Source of the DNA: JANNGC01 sp043757045
GTDB lineage: Bacteria > Verrucomicrobiota > Verrucomicrobiia > Limisphaerales > SIBH01
DNA: 41,072 nucleotides
NCBI GenBank assembly: GCA_043757045.1
Contig: JAYVQC010000001.1
Location: 1-41,072 of the forward strand
Reading direction: 5' to 3'
The position numbers and the translations under genes were made by a program. Under the pieces are notes generated by a model. That model had not been told where the DNA came from and did no database searches. It was given only the letters and a program-made list of their open reading frames with translations. Every line of letters begins with the position of its first letter. The first letter of the stretch is position 1. Positions 1 through 9,400 of the stretch are shown here, piece after piece.

Positions 1-1
1 T

Positions 2-2254
2 GGTCGGCGCGGCAAATCGCTGACGGCGGATTATGTGCTGGTGTATCGCAATCACAAGCTGGCGGTGGTGGAGGCAAAGGCGCTGGATTTGGAATTAACA
101 GAGGGCGTGGGGCAGGCAAAAAATTACGCGGGCAAGCTCGCCATCCGCCACACCTACGCCACGAACGGCAAGGGTATTTACGGCATAGACATGGAGACTG
201 GCAAGGAGCGTGACGACCTCACGAACTATCCGACGCCGGATGAACTCTGGAACATGACTTTCGCGGAAGCAAACAGTTGGCGCGATCATTTTGCGGCCGT
301 GCCATACGAGGACAAGGGCGGGTCGCATCCGGGCCGTTACTATCAAGACATTGCCATTGAACGCGTGTTGGAAGCCATCGCTGCAAACAGGTCGCGCCTA
401 CTGCTCACGCTCGCCACGGGCACGGGCAAAACATTCATCGCGTTTCAAATCGCATGGAAGCTGTTTCATTCACGCTGGAATTTAAGCCGCCAGCCGTCGC
501 GTCGTCCGCGCATTTTGTTCCTCGCGGATCGCAACATTCTGGCAAATCAGGCTTACAATGCCTTTTCCGCCTTTCCCGAAGATGCGCTGGTGAGAATTTC
601 GCCGGATGACATTCGGAAAAAGGGCAAAGTGCCAAAGAACGGCAGCATCTTCTTTACGATTTTCCAGACCTTCATGAGCGGGCCAATGAAAGACGGCAAG
701 CCGTCGCCCTACTTCGGCGATTACCCGCCGGACTTTTTCGACTTCATCATCATTGATGAGTGTCATCGTGGCGGCGCGAATGACGAAAGCAACTGGCGCG
801 GCATTTTGGAATATTTTGCGCCAGCGGTTCAACTCGGTTTGACGGCCACGCCAAAGCGCCAGGAGAACGCCGACACCTACAAGTATTTCGGCGAGCCGGT
901 TTACATCTATTCGCTCAAAGAGGGCATCAACGATGGCTTCCTCACGCCGTTCAAGGTGAAGCAGATTCAGACGACGATTGATTATTACGTCTATACGCCG
1001 GACGACACGGTGGTCGAAGGCGAGATCGAGACGGGGAAACTTTACGAAGAGGCGGACTTCAACCGGAGCATCGTGATTCGCGAGCGTGAGAAGAAGCGCG
1101 TGGAAATTTTCATTGAGCAGATCAACCAGAACGAAAAGACGCTGGTGTTTTGCGCCAACCAAGCCCACGCGCTGCTGGTGCGCGACTTGATCAACCAGAT
1201 CAAGACGAGCAAGGACCCGAACTATTGCCAGCGCGTGACGGCGGATGACGGCGAACTCGGCGAGCAACACTTGCGGGATTTTCAGGACAACGAGAAGACG
1301 ATTCCGACGATCCTCACCACGTCGCAGAAACTCTCGACCGGCGTGGACGCGCGGAACATCCGCAACATCGTGCTGATGCGGCCCATCAAATCGATGATCG
1401 AGTTCAAGCAGATCATCGGGCGCGGCACGCGGCTCTACGACGGGAAGGATTACTTCACGATTTACGACTTCGTGAAGGCGCATCTGCACTTCCATGATGA
1501 GGAGTGGGACGGCCCCCCGAAAGAAGAGGAAGAATGCCCCAAGTGCGGCGCGCGGCCGTGCGTCTGCGTCGTCGTGCCGCCCGTGGCGTGTCCGGTGTGC
1601 GGTGAGATTCCTTGCGCGTGCCCGCCGGAGCCGTGCCCGAAGTGCGGTCAGCGTCCGTGCATCTGCCGGAAGCGGGTGAAGGTGAAACTCGCCGACGGCA
1701 AAGCCCGCACCATCCAGCACATGATGATGACGACGTTCTGGCATCCCGACGGCACACCGATGAGCGCCGCGCAGTTCATGGAACTGCTCTTCGGCAAGCT
1801 GCCGGAGTTCTTCCACGACGAAGCGGAATTGCGCGCCATCTGGAGCGCGCCCGATACGCGCAAGAAACTATTGCAAGGACTGGCTGAACGCGGCTTCGGC
1901 CACGATCAACTGGCTGAAATGCAGAAGGCAATGGACGCCGGCAAGAGCGACATCTTCGACGTGCTGGCGAATGTTGCTTACCAGGTTGCGCCACAGACTC
2001 GTGAAGTCCGCGCCGCGCAGGCTCGCGTCCATATCAACACGCAGTTCAGCGCCAAGCAGCAGGTCTTCCTCGACTTCGTGCTCCAACACTACGTGAGCGT
2101 GGGCGTGGAGGAACTGGATCAGGAGAAACTCACCCCGTTGCTCCGCCTGAAATACCAGAACTCCATCGCCGACGCGGTGGCCGACCTGGGTGCGCCGGAC
2201 GAGATTGGCAAAGTGTTCGCCGGGTTTCAGAAGTATCTTTACCAGCGAGGGTGA
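2..2254 (+). CDS. hsdR: Type I restriction enzyme, R (HsdR) subunit, 5'-truncated by window edge
   Basis: The motor and nuclease subunit of a type I restriction-modification complex, which would work with HsdM and HsdS lying upstream of the window. The frame is open from base 2, so the N-terminus is missing. Visible parts, in order: a PD-(D/E)xK-type nuclease core (Asp at 29-31, then Glu-Ala-Lys at 71-79); Walker A ATGTGKT near 412-432; a DECH box at 755-766; the LTATPKR motif near 838-858; motif VI QIIGRGTRL near 1409-1435; and an EcoEI_R_C-type C-terminal region ending in YLYQRG. Between the helicase and C-terminal domains lies an odd Cys-rich insert (1535-1666) with three copies of CPxCGxxPCxC, 12 cysteines in all. 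The next gene starts 51 nt downstream and is unrelated, so this is probably the last gene of the hsd operon. Confidence 0.95.
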   Translation, partial: GRRGKSLTADYVLVYRNHKLAVVEAKALDLELTEGVGQAKNYAGKLAIRHTYATNGKGIYGIDMETGKERDDLTNYPTPDELWNMTFAEANSWRDHFAAVPYEDKGGSHPGRYYQDIAIERVLEAIAANRSRLLLTLATGTGKTFIAFQIAWKLFHSRWNLSRQPSRRPRILFLADRNILANQAYNAFSAFPEDALVRISPDDIRKKGKVPKNGSIFFTIFQTFMSGPMKDGKPSPYFGDYPPDFFDFIIIDECHRGGANDESNWRGILEYFAPAVQLGLTATPKRQENADTYKYFGEPVYIYSLKEGINDGFLTPFKVKQIQTTIDYYVYTPDDTVVEGEIETGKLYEEADFNRSIVIREREKKRVEIFIEQINQNEKTLVFCANQAHALLVRDLINQIKTSKDPNYCQRVTADDGELGEQHLRDFQDNEKTIPTILTTSQKLSTGVDARNIRNIVLMRPIKSMIEFKQIIGRGTRLYDGKDYFTIYDFVKAHLHFHDEEWDGPPKEEEECPKCGARPCVCVVVPPVACPVCGEIPCACPPEPCPKCGQRPCICRKRVKVKLADGKARTIQHMMMTTFWHPDGTPMSAAQFMELLFGKLPEFFHDEAELRAIWSAPDTRKKLLQGLAERGFGHDQLAEMQKAMDAGKSDIFDVLANVAYQVAPQTREVRAAQARVHINTQFSAKQQVFLDFVLQHYVSVGVEELDQEKLTPLLRLKYQNSIADAVADLGAPDEIGKVFAGFQKYLYQRG

Positions 2255-2305
2255 AAGTCTCTGAACTCAACACCAATTTGTCAGCCAGCCGTCCAGGAAC
2301 CTTTC

Positions 2306-2527
2306 ATGAATCTCTTTGACGCCAATTTTCTGTTCGCCTCGTTGATCTGGGGATCGGTGGGCGTCGGGTATTTCATCTACGGCAAGAAGCAGCGGGAGCC
2401 GGTGCCGCTCGTGGGCGGCGTGGTGATGATCGGGGTGTCCTACTTTGTCGCGAGCGCGTTGCTCATGTCGCTCGTCAGCCTCGCGATCATGGCGGCGGTC
2501 TTTTTCGTGATGCGGCGCGGGGGGTGA
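2306..2527 (+). CDS. Small hypothetical membrane protein
   Basis: A 73-residue protein with two hydrophobic segments (about residues 6-24 and 34-67, the second long enough for two passes) separated by a basic turn GKKQREP, and ending in MRRGG. The ATG is preceded by an AGGA motif 8 nt upstream, one of the few clear ribosome binding sites in the window. I do not recognise a family with certainty. Its position directly after hsdR is probably coincidental, since nothing links it to restriction. The hydrophobicity pattern and ribosome binding site make it likely to be a real gene, of unknown function. Confidence 0.7.
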   Translation: MNLFDANFLFASLIWGSVGVGYFIYGKKQREPVPLVGGVVMIGVSYFVASALLMSLVSLAIMAAVFFVMRRGG

Positions 2528-2592
2528 CGGTCGGGTCTGCCGTGGTCGAGAAGGAGCCTCTGTCCAAGGTTCGCAAATCCTGTGGTCTGTCT

Positions 2593-2625
2593 CCCTCTCC
2601 CCATGACGAAGCCGTGGGGAGAGGG
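2593..2625. terminator. Inverted repeat between convergent genes, possible bidirectional terminator
   Basis: A perfect 11-bp stem, CCCTCTCCCCA (2593-2603) and TGGGGAGAGGG (2615-2625), with an 11-nt loop. It lies between the ends of two convergent genes. There is no T-run, so it may be a dispersed repeat rather than a classical Rho-independent terminator. Confidence 0.5.
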
Positions 2626-2631
2626 TCAGGC

Positions 2632-2820
2632 TCAGGACCAGGCCGCGAGAATCGCTTCGGCTTTCGTCACCTGTTCCGCTGAACCGGTGAAGGTGATGCG
2701 GAATTTTCCCGATTGGCGGACGACCTGGACTTCAATGGTTTCGAGGCCGTTCTTCTTCATGCTGAAGCGGAGTTGTTTATAAACTTCCGTCATGCCGTGC
2801 TGTTGGAGGCTGTTGCTCAT
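2632..2820 (-). CDS. Small conserved-looking hypothetical protein (62 aa)
   Basis: A 62-residue soluble protein with a plausible alternating pattern: an N-terminal helix (SLQQHGMTEVYKQLRFSM), two beta-like stretches (ETIEVQVVR, KFRITFTG) and a C-terminal helix (SAEQVTKAEAILAAW). This resembles a small alpha-beta fold, but I do not recognise the family. ATG at 2820 is the furthest upstream start; an internal Met at residue 10 is an alternative. No membrane segment or signal peptide. It converges with the small membrane protein gene and is followed by the 2593-2625 hairpin. Confidence 0.6.
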   Translation of the reverse strand: MSNSLQQHGMTEVYKQLRFSMKKNGLETIEVQVVRQSGKFRITFTGSAEQVTKAEAILAAWS

Positions 2821-2911
2821 GGTCGAGCGTCTGTGCGTGGTCGTGACTAAACAATGTTAATCGCCGTTTATATTCACTTCCTGGCCGGACGGCGGGGACA
2901 CTTGGCCGCGC

Positions 2912-3733
2912 TCAAAAAAACGGATTGTGCGCCTTCTCTTCCGCCACCGTCGTGAGCGGGCCGTGACCCGCGCCGAGCAGGGTGTCGTCGGGCAGGGTGA
3001 AGATTTGCGAACGCACGCGTTCCTTGAGCTGATCCCACGAGATGTTACCGGTCGCGAGCGAGCCGGAAAAAATGGTGTCGCCAATGACGCCCAGGCGCGG
3101 CACGCCGCCGGGGAAATTCTCCACGAGGTACATGACGTGGTCATCCGCGTGGCCGCAGGTCTCGCGATTGGTGATGCTGAGGCGTCCGACCTGGATGCGA
3201 TCCTCGCGGCGGTTCTGGTGTTGGGGCGGTGCGTTCTTGGCGTCGGTGTGCAGGAGCAGGCCGGGATGGCGCGCGCGAATGGGTTCCATCGCCGCAATAT
3301 GGTCCTCGTGCGTGTGCGTGATGAAGAGGTGCTTCAACTCAAGTTTCTCCTCGTCGAGGATTTTGAAAATCGGCTCGCCGCTGAAGCCGGTGTCGAAGAG
3401 CGCGGCCTCGCGGGTGGTTTCATCCCAGACGAGGTAGCAGTTCACCGTCATGCCGTTGCCCTCGGTGGTGATCATACGGAAGCCGCGCCAGCGGTCGGTG
3501 TCCTGCGGCGCGGGCGTCCAACCTTGCGCGAGGCCTTCCAGTTTGCCGGGGTGGAGGTGGAGGGCTTGGGCGAGCGCGGGATAATTGATGGAGCCGGCCG
3601 GCACGCCGGAGGATTCCAGCGCCGCGAGTTCCTCGGTGGAAAGGCCGGCCGCCTGGGCCGCCGTTTCCGGAGCCACGTTGGAGGCTTTACGCGCCTTGCG
3701 GATGACGTCGCCGAGATTGTCTTCGAGATTCAT
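2912..3733 (-). CDS. MBL-fold metallohydrolase with N-terminal XRE-type HTH domain
   Basis: A 273-residue, two-part protein. Residues about 5-68 look like an XRE/Cro helix-turn-helix (GDVIRKARKASNV, then ETAAQAAGLSTEELAALESS). Residues about 85-273 form a metallo-beta-lactamase/glyoxalase II-like hydrolase. Metal-binding motifs are HTHEDH (140-145), GH at 194-195, GDT (218-220) and the late GHG (256-258). The hydrolase part lacks a long C-terminal extension, so it is a short hydroxyacylglutathione hydrolase-type enzyme. Substrate unknown. No signal peptide, so cytoplasmic. It is a single-gene unit. The HTH fused to a hydrolase is unusual; it could regulate transcription or act only as a protein-interaction module. 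Confidence 0.85.
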   Translation of the reverse strand: MNLEDNLGDVIRKARKASNVAPETAAQAAGLSTEELAALESSGVPAGSINYPALAQALHLHPGKLEGLAQGWTPAPQDTDRWRGFRMITTEGNGMTVNCYLVWDETTREAALFDTGFSGEPIFKILDEEKLELKHLFITHTHEDHIAAMEPIRARHPGLLLHTDAKNAPPQHQNRREDRIQVGRLSITNRETCGHADDHVMYLVENFPGGVPRLGVIGDTIFSGSLATGNISWDQLKERVRSQIFTLPDDTLLGAGHGPLTTVAEEKAHNPFF

Positions 3734-3805
3734 GGCGCAAAGTTAGGGACAGCGCGCGCGATGAGGAAAGTGTTTTGTCGGAAGGCCCGTTCAACTGGGT
3801 AGTGG

Positions 3806-3825
3806 GACAGCCGCCCCCGGCTGTC
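3806..3825. repeat. Short palindrome in GC-rich gap
   Basis: GACAGCCG and CGGCTGTC flank a CCCC loop. The surrounding gap (3734-3906) holds further GC-rich partial palindromes (GGGCGCCCTCGCCCGCC, and GGCGGGGGCACCGGCCCC near 3863-3880). It separates two minus-strand genes and looks like a remnant of a dispersed repeat. Confidence 0.5.
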
Positions 3826-3906
3826 ATTAGTCTCGCGGGCGCCCTCGCCCGCCGCGCGACCGGCGGGGGCACCGGCCCCACTCCAGCGCCGCCCGGCCCA
3901 TTCTTT

Positions 3907-5382
3907 TCACGCAGGCAGCCGCAGCACCGCCTCGAAGCCGCCGCCCTCGCGGTTCCGGCACGTCACCGCGCCGTGGCTCGTCTCCACGCACGTCTTCACA
4001 ATGCTCAACCCCAGGCCGACGCCGCCCGTCTCGCGCGCGCGCGAGGTGTCCACGCGGTAGAATGGATCAAACAGTTTTGGCAACTCGTCCTCCGGCACGC
4101 CGGGGCCGCTGTCGCTCACGAGCAATTCCACTTCGCCCTCCAGCGCCTGCGCGGTGACGGTGATCGGCCCGGCTTCGCCCGCGTAGCGCACGGCATTGCG
4201 CAGAAGATTGGACACGGCGCGCACGATCAATTCCGGATCAATCGTCGCCAGCAGTTCCTCGGGAACTTCGTTGCACAGCTCGGAGCCGTCGCGCCCTTCG
4301 CGCTTCACGGCCTTCTCCACGAGCGGGCGCAGCGGCACCGTTTGCAGGCGCACGCTGCCCGCCGCCAGCGAGGCCTTGGAGAATGAGAGCAGCTCGTTCA
4401 CGAGATTTGACATGTGCTGCACTTCCTCGCGCATGTCCTCGACGTAAGCCCGGTCCTTCGGATCGGCGCGCTCTTCGAGGATGCCCACCACCATCTGCAT
4501 CCGCGCGATGGGCGTGCAAAGCTCGTGCGCGATGTCGCCGGTGAAACGCTTCTGCCCGGTGACGAAGCCGCCGAGGCGCGCGGCCATGCGGTTGAGCGCG
4601 GCCCCGAGTGAGCCGAGTTCGTCGCGGCGTTTTTCGTTCACGCGGGTGTCGAACTTGCCCTCGGCCATTTCCGCCGCCGCGTGATTCATCTGGGCCAGTG
4701 CGCGCGTGATGCCGCCCACGAGCGGCAGCCAGAAGAGTACGGAGAATATCACCGCGCCGCCGCCCCCCCAGAGCAGCGGTGCGAAATCCACGAACAAACC
4801 GCCCGCGCGCAACGTGTCGCTGACCATCAAGACCGTCGCCGGCACGGGCGGCTGCGGACGCTCCATCACCGCCGTCCGCATTCCGATCCAGTAGCGCCGC
4901 GGCTCCTCGGTGCGGACGAGGAACGATTCGCGGATGCGCGGCCGCTCGGTCGGCCCACGCGGGCCGCGCGGGTCACGTCCCCCGCGCGACGGCGCGTCGA
5001 AGCCCGGCTCGGGCTGGGTGTCGCGTGGCGGACGGCCTTCGCGGCGCGGGCCGGGCGGAAAAACTTTCTGCTGCACCGGTTCCGCGAGCACCGTCTTCTC
5101 ACCAGCCAGTTGGGTGCCGTCATTGCGATAGAGGAGGAAGCGAACCTGATAAGCTTCGCCGAAACGTTCCAGAATGGCCGTCCATTCGCCCGACGGCCGG
5201 GCGTTCAATTCGTCCGTGATGAGCTGCCCGACGGCGCGCACGCGCTCGCCCGCCGGCCCGTTCAACAGCACCTCCGGCCCGGCGTGGAACTGGCGCAGAA
5301 AAAGGACATACACCGCGCCGCCCACGACCAGCAGGTTCAGGAAGAACCAGAGCAGGATTTTGCTGTAGAGAGGGAGGCGCAT
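3907..5382 (-). CDS. Sensor histidine kinase of a two-component system
   Basis: A membrane-bound sensor kinase that phosphorylates the response regulator encoded just upstream (5467-6195). With ATG at 5382 it has 491 residues; a GTG one codon earlier is also possible. Order: TM1 (about 9-30); a periplasmic sensor region; TM2 (about 204-224); HAMP (about 225-275); a HisKA helix with phospho-acceptor His286 in AHELCTP; and HATPase_c with N-box Asn396, DSGPG (424-428) and GGVGLGL (453-459). The layout resembles CpxA/BaeS-type envelope sensors. Unusually, residues about 107-150 of the periplasmic part are very rich in Pro, Arg and Gly and look disordered. The signal is unknown. An 81-nt gap with a small tandem repeat separates it from the regulator gene. 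Confidence 0.93.
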   Translation of the reverse strand: MRLPLYSKILLWFFLNLLVVGGAVYVLFLRQFHAGPEVLLNGPAGERVRAVGQLITDELNARPSGEWTAILERFGEAYQVRFLLYRNDGTQLAGEKTVLAEPVQQKVFPPGPRREGRPPRDTQPEPGFDAPSRGGRDPRGPRGPTERPRIRESFLVRTEEPRRYWIGMRTAVMERPQPPVPATVLMVSDTLRAGGLFVDFAPLLWGGGGAVIFSVLFWLPLVGGITRALAQMNHAAAEMAEGKFDTRVNEKRRDELGSLGAALNRMAARLGGFVTGQKRFTGDIAHELCTPIARMQMVVGILEERADPKDRAYVEDMREEVQHMSNLVNELLSFSKASLAAGSVRLQTVPLRPLVEKAVKREGRDGSELCNEVPEELLATIDPELIVRAVSNLLRNAVRYAGEAGPITVTAQALEGEVELLVSDSGPGVPEDELPKLFDPFYRVDTSRARETGGVGLGLSIVKTCVETSHGAVTCRNREGGGFEAVLRLPA

Positions 5383-5393
5383 CACGTTGTGAA

Positions 5394-5414
5394 ATGACGA
5401 ATGACGAATGACGA
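5394..5414 (+). repeat. Tandem repeat ATGACGA x3
   Basis: Three perfect, adjacent copies of a 7-bp unit lie in the spacer between the response regulator and histidine kinase genes. They are followed by more low-complexity sequence (CTTCATGCTTCATT on the same strand). Confidence 0.85.
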
Positions 5415-5466
5415 AGGGAGCGAGAAGCGTGCGCCGCTCCCTGCTTCATGCTTCATTTGAGTTCGG

Positions 5467-6195
5467 TCATTCATGGCCAGGATTGATAAACATGTAGCCC
5501 GCCGAACGCACCGTCTTGATGAAGCGCGGCTCCTTCGCGTCGTCGCCGAGTTTTTTGCGGAGCGCGGAGATATGGACATCAATGCTGCGGTCGAAGACCT
5601 CGTAGTTGCGGTCGCGGATTTCCTCCAGCAACTGCTCGCGCGACTTCACGCGTCCGCGCGCGCGGGCCAGGCTGGCCAGCAAATCATACTCCACCGGCGT
5701 GAGTGTGAGCGGCTGATCGGCGAAGACGGCGGTGCGCGTGTTCGGGTCCACCCGCAGCGCGCCCACGACCAGTTCCGGCTCGGGCGCGTCGGCGGAAGTT
5801 CTTTTCGTTGTGCTGTGTGTGGAGCGGCGCGTCACCGCGCGCAGCCGCGCCAGCAGTTCGCGCGTGGAAAATGTTTTGGGCAGATAATCATCCGCGCCGA
5901 TTTCCAGCCCCACGATGCGGTCGGCCTCGTCGCCGCGCGCGGTGAGCATGAGCACCGGCACGTTGCTCGACTTGCGGATTTGTTTCAGCACCTCGAAGCC
6001 GTCCAGGCCCGGCAGCATCACGTCGAGAATGATCGCGCTCCACGTCTCGCTCGTCGCCCGCACCACGCCGTCCGGCCCGGTGTGAACGAGCGTCACGTCG
6101 TAGCCCATCGGCATGAGATACTCGGCGATGAGGCGGCAGAGCTTTTTGTCGTCATCAATGACGAGCAGGCGCGTGCGCGAATCGGTGGCGGTCAC
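5467..6195 (-). CDS. OmpR/CpxR-family response regulator
   Basis: A 242-residue DNA-binding response regulator, partner of the kinase at 3907-5382. It starts at GTG 6195. The receiver domain (about 8-120) carries the acidic cluster Asp14-16, phospho-acceptor Asp58 (ILDVMLPG), Thr85 (LTARG) and Lys107. The usual Lys-Pro-Phe turn is altered to Lys-Thr-Phe. The winged-helix effector (about 145-240) shows typical OmpR/PhoB features: LTPVEYDLLASLA, SREQLLEEI, RSIDVHISALRKKLGDD, KTVRSAGYMF. The order regulator-then-kinase implies cotranscription. Target genes cannot be read from the sequence; the neighbouring secreted protease is only a guess. Confidence 0.95.
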   Translation of the reverse strand: MTATDSRTRLLVIDDDKKLCRLIAEYLMPMGYDVTLVHTGPDGVVRATSETWSAIILDVMLPGLDGFEVLKQIRKSSNVPVLMLTARGDEADRIVGLEIGADDYLPKTFSTRELLARLRAVTRRSTHSTTKRTSADAPEPELVVGALRVDPNTRTAVFADQPLTLTPVEYDLLASLARARGRVKSREQLLEEIRDRNYEVFDRSIDVHISALRKKLGDDAKEPRFIKTVRSAGYMFINPGHE

Positions 6196-6262
6196 GGGGC
6201 GGACGATAGCGGGCGGGCCGGGAATGTCCGCTCTCTTTTACACGGGCTTAACAATTTTCTGG

Positions 6263-6422
6263 GTGCATCCGGACCCCGTGCTTGGTGGGGCGTCGTCGCT
6301 CCGCGCGCGCCGGGGTAAGGTAGGAGCCAGTTCCAGCGCGTGCTGCCGGTGCCAGCCCGGCGCGCGCGGAGCCACGACGCCCTACCTGTTACCGCGTTTG
6401 CAGGAACAGTGTCCAGATGCAC
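6263..6422 (+). repeat. MITE-like intergenic repeat, family A copy 1
   Basis: A 160-bp element bounded by 12-nt inverted ends, GTGCATCCGGAC (6263-6274) and GTCCAGATGCAC (6411-6422), one mismatch. Inside is a second inverted pair of 26 bp (6289-6314 and 6356-6381) with one mismatch. It shares its left end and core with elements near 12.25, 18.72 and 31.08 kb. It lies between the start of the response regulator gene and the end of the protease gene. No coding capacity. Confidence 0.75.
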
Positions 6423-6452
6423 TCGAATTCTCCGGCGCGTCGGCTTTCTCCG

Positions 6453-9400
6453 TCACGGCGCGACCCGCGCGCGGAAGAACTGCTGGGCGTTGGTCGCGGG
6501 GCGCGTCAGCAGAATCGGCGCGGCTCCGGTGTGCGCCGGCGTCCAGTTCCCCGGCAGGTTCGTCGAGACATCCACCACGTAATTCGATCCCGCCGTGCCG
6601 CTGATTGTGAACTGGATTTGGTTGCTCGCGACCGTGGTGAACGAGAGCACCGGCGTGGCGGCGGGCGGCAAGGTGGTGACGAGCGGCGTCACCGTACCGG
6701 TCACGGCGAGGTCAGGCGCGGTAGTGTTCGCCACGTCATAAATGTACCAGGTGCCGCCGGAGGACGACGCGCCGAAGTTCACGATGCGGAAGGTGACGTT
6801 GGTGCCCGGCCCGATGTTCTGCAACGCAGCGATGCTGGTCAGATCAATCGCGGCGAGTGACGCGCCGGAACCGGAGGACGACGAGAAATTGTTCGTGATG
6901 ATGTTCACGAACGCACTCGCGCCGACTTGCACCTGCACCACGCCGCTCGGCGGGCCGGAACCGGAGCGGCGGTAATCGAAGCGGCTCACGGAACTGAACG
7001 AGAGGTTGTAGCCTGCGTTGGCTCCGACGGAAAATGTCGCGATGTCATTCGCCGTGATCGCCGCGCTGGCCGAGGCCGCGTCGAAACCGCTCCCGCCCCA
7101 ACCGCGCGCGGCGGCCGCGCCGCCAATCGCCACCCCGGAGCCGCGCGTCAAACCAACGACCACGACATTCGGCGCGTTCGTCGTCGGCGCGAGCGGCGAA
7201 ACGCCGAAGCTCGTCTGCCCGCTCACATCCCAGCCCGCGAGCACGCCGGTGTAAGAACTCGTGCTGCCCGGCGGGGCAATGGGCGTGATGTCGAGCGCGG
7301 TGTTGTTCGCGGTGTTCGCATCGCCGCCGGTGGAGACGGTGACGGCATTCGTCACGAGTGCCGGGGCATTGCTCGCGACACTCACGGTCAACGTGAGCGC
7401 GGGGAACGCTGCGCCCGCCGCCAGCGCATCGGCGCGCGTGGCGGTCAAGGTGTTCAACACCGTGTTCCAACCCGTGCCGTTGAACGAAACCGCCGTCAGT
7501 CCCGCTGGTAAAACATCCGCGACGCTGACCGTGCCGGTGGTGGCGAGCGAGCCGATGTTCGTGACCAGGATCGTGTAAGTGGCCGTCGGCGCACCTTGGA
7601 CAAAGTTGCCGCTGTGGCTGACGAGCACGGCGAGATCGATGAACGGCGGAGCGCCGAACGCGGAGTTGCGCGGGTTCGGCGGGCCGGTCAGGAAGTCGGC
7701 GTTGTTGTGGTCCGTGTCCGTGCTCCCTGCGCCCGCGCGGAGAATCGCCGTGCTGTTGCCGCCGGCGGGCGCGGCTCCCGCGCCTTCAAACGCGCTGGCC
7801 GTGCCGAAGCCGACGAAATCAAAAATCGCAGAGTTCGGCAAGGGATTCGCCCCGCTCAAGGCAACCTGATTCGTGACGAGCGCGAGCTTGCCGTCGGTCG
7901 CGCTGATGTTGGCGCCGCCCGTCGCGTCGGGCGTGGGCAAGACACTGCCGGCCGCGCCGCCCGAGGCCAGTTGCACGAGGTAATAACGTCCCGGCGAAAT
8001 GCTGCCGGCGAGCGGGATGACGGTCCAACTGGTGCCGGACGCGCTCGCGTATTGCACCGACCAGCCGCTCAGGCTGATCGCGCCGCCGGTGGCGTTAAAG
8101 AGTTCCACGTAGTCGTTTTGATACGTCGCTCCGCTGTTGCCGCCGCCGCCGTAAATCTGGCTGATGACCGCGCCGCTGGCCAAGCCCGTGTTCACGGTCA
8201 GCAGCGCGGGCGTGCTCGTCACCGCGCCCGCGAAGTTCGTGATCACGACGGTGTAGGAACCGGCGTCGGTGAACTGCACGTTGCTCTGGCTGTAGGAACC
8301 CGCCGTCGCGCCCGGTAGGTTCGTGCCTTCGAGCCGCCATTGATACGACAACGGCGCGGCCCCAATCACCGTGACGCTGAAGCCCGCCGTGCTGCCCGTG
8401 ATGACGGTGAGGCTCGCGGGGTTCGTGGTGATCAGCGGTGCGACCACGATGGTGAGCGACGCGATGGAACTGGTCGCAAAGCCCGACGCGTTCGTGACCA
8501 CGGCGAAATAATTTCCCGCATCATTCGTCGTGGCGCTCGCGAGATTGTAGCTGTGGTTCGTCGCGTCCAGGATCGGCGCGTCGTTCAGGAACCATTGGAA
8601 GAACAACGGGTTTGCGCCAATCGCGCTGACGGAGAAACCCGCCGGATCGCCGAGTGCAATCGTCTGGCTCTGCGGTTGCGAGGTCACGACAGGCGCGAAC
8701 GAACCGCTGCAACAGAGCGTGCCTTGCACCGCCACCGAGTCCACCCACCAGCCGCCGCCGGAGACGCTGCCGTCCGTGGCCGCGCGCCAGCGGAACTGCA
8801 CGTTCTGTTCCGCCGCTGCGGACGGCAGCGCCACGATCACGGTGTGGAAAATGGAATCCGTTCCGCTCCACGCCGACCGCGCGCCGAGCGGGTTGCCCGC
8901 ATTGAGCGTGTGCGTGTAGCCGCCGTTCACGAACGTGCCGCCCGCGTCGAGAACGTCCGCAAACGCACCGGTCCCGATTTTTATTTCCAGCACGCCGCCG
9001 TCGAAACCGCTCTCGAATTGATGACGATGCCGGAAGGTGAGTTGCGACGCGCCGCGCAGCAGCGTGATCGTGGCCGAGACGAGCTGATTGGAACCCACCT
9101 TGGCTGGGGCAGGGGAGAACACGGCATTCGGCGCGGTGTCGTTGGTCGTCGTCACTGTCACCCAACTGGACTGGCTGCCCCCGGCGGAAGTCGTCCAGCC
9201 GAGCGGTATCGCGGGCGCAGTCACGCTGTCAAAATTTTGCGTGAAGATGGCGGACAACGAGCCGAGCGGAATCGTGAACGTCGCCACGCCGAGGTTGGTC
9301 GTGCCATCGGTCAGCGACAAGGTGGCCACGAGATTCGAGCCGCACGCGCCGGTCGCCGTGAAGGTGAACGCCTGCATGACCGACGCGCCGCCCGCGAGGA

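Noticed and set aside
482..1816. A 444-codon open frame antisense to hsdR
   Set aside because: Its composition is that of an antisense shadow, while the + strand shows an unbroken series of helicase motifs.
6263..6422. Insertion sequence
   Set aside because: Terminal repeats exist, but there is no transposase gene or room for one; recorded as a repeat instead.
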